Part shown: in pieces, positions 63,539-64,000 of the stretch | How positions within the stretch are numbered: the stretch's first letter is position 1 | Layout: each line of letters begins with the position of its first letter | Assembly: GCA_021777105.1 (NCBI GenBank) | Contig: JAIQZQ010000066.1 | Coordinates: 1 to 64,000 of the forward strand | DNA: 64,000 nucleotides | Source: Candidatus Anammoxibacter sp. | GTDB lineage: Bacteria; Planctomycetota; Brocadiia; Brocadiales; Anammoxibacteraceae | Reading direction: 5' to 3' | The notes under the pieces: model-generated | Told to the model about the DNA's origin: nothing | Seen by the model: only the letters and a program-made list of their open reading frames with translations | Database searches by the model: none | Position numbers and translations under genes: made by a program

Positions 63539-64000
63539 TTAAGCCCCGATAGGCATTAACTGGCCGGATTGGCAAGTAGCGCTTCTTTTTTCCTCAATGG
63601 ATTCTACTGTGTATTTTTTTGCGGCATTTGGAAATTTTTCGCTTAACTCCACTGACAGTTTTTTTAACTCCAATAGCGAGTGTCTCTCATCCTTACATTT
63701 GCTGATTATGTCAATAGCGCGATTGTAAAGCAAAGGATCTTGATTAACTTTTTCTATGCGCAAAAGTTCAATAGTCAGAGATTCCGCAGCGTCAAAGCTG
63801 CGGTTAGGGATAAACTCATTCTCGATTTTGTCCAGATAATCGGTCAGAACATCTAAATTTGCAAATTGAAGCAGCTCTTTTAATTCATCAGTGTCCGGCA
63901 GGGTAATTCCTGTTTTTTCAATCTCGTCAGCATAAGTCTCTTTTAAAAAACGAACGGTTTCGGGAATTGATTTAAAAGATTTATCCAACTTGCGGAAATG
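63539..64000 (-). CDS. Partner protein of the KGGVGR ATPase (5' truncated)
   Basis: At least 149 residues, helical, no membrane segment. The frame stays open to the window end, so the true N-terminus may lie outside. DVLTDYLDKIENEF and ESLTIELLRIEKVNQD are visible; no known motif. It is coupled to the ATPase downstream. Confidence 0.5.
   Translation of the reverse strand, partial: HFRKLDKSFKSIPETVRFLKETYADEIEKTGITLPDTDELKELLQFANLDVLTDYLDKIENEFIPNRSFDAAESLTIELLRIEKVNQDPLLYNRAIDIISKCKDERHSLLELKKLSVELSEKFPNAAKKYTVESIEEKRSATCQSGQLMPIGA

Overview
The window looks like a chromosomal segment of a free-living Gram-negative bacterium of moderate to low GC. Supporting signs are lipobox lipoproteins, a Tat substrate, an ExeA/MshM-type ATPase, a sigma-54-type promoter and a Geobacter-style c-di-GMP (GEMM-I) riboswitch. 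Many REP-type palindromes, REP-associated transposase (RAYT) relics and a TPR-CHAT protein fit environmental lineages such as Desulfobacterota, Nitrospirota or Planctomycetota relatives, but I cannot assign a phylum. No rRNA, tRNA or CRISPR array was seen.

Layout. (1) 1-5.7 kb is an integron-like cassette array. Two families of attC-like folded sites separate a DEDDy exonuclease gene followed by a broken SIR2-like gene, a reverse transcriptase, an unknown acidic protein, a four-helix membrane protein and an HNH nuclease. (2) 6-23 kb is more ordinary chromosome: a GNAT acetyltransferase, an HTH/AAA/TPR operon, an S74 tail-fibre-like protein, a surface-glycan-like block (SGNH hydrolase, GT-C and GT2 transferases, polysaccharide deacetylase), a mini Tat peptide, a Lar-like zinc ribbon, and a convergent nucleotidyltransferase/HprK-like kinase pair. 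(3) 23-26 kb holds a PhdYefM/PIN toxin-antitoxin pair and a second cassette segment. It begins beside a 34-codon relic of an integron integrase on the opposite strand, the orientation expected for an integron platform. (4) 26-36 kb carries nested miniature inverted-repeat elements, a 1533-residue TPR-CHAT protein, two RAYT relics around an orphan histidine kinase, and a PIN toxin-antitoxin pair. (5) 36-48.5 kb has two convergent paralogous giant TPR lipoproteins and a RecB-like helicase-nuclease, bracketed by 64-bp inverted repeats. (6) 48.5-64 kb is mostly housekeeping: EI24/CysZ-like protein, aminotransferase, site-2 protease, FAD/Fe-S oxidoreductase and LeuRS. Set among these are a sigma-54-driven small coiled-coil gene, a c-di-GMP riboswitch upstream of a coupled leader/Cys-rich gene pair, a toxin-first PIN/Phd module and, at the right edge, a KGGVGR-type ATPase with a partner truncated by the window end.

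How the parts relate. The accessory genes (exonuclease, SIR2 fragment, reverse transcriptase, HNH, two-TM plus proline-rich pair, TPR-CHAT, KGGVGR ATPase, three toxin-antitoxin pairs) look like a defence and conflict repertoire, much of it delivered as integron cassettes. The most original signals are the decayed integron platform, the reverse-transcriptase cassette, the two-gene membrane/proline-rich cassette and the riboswitch-controlled Cys-rich gene.
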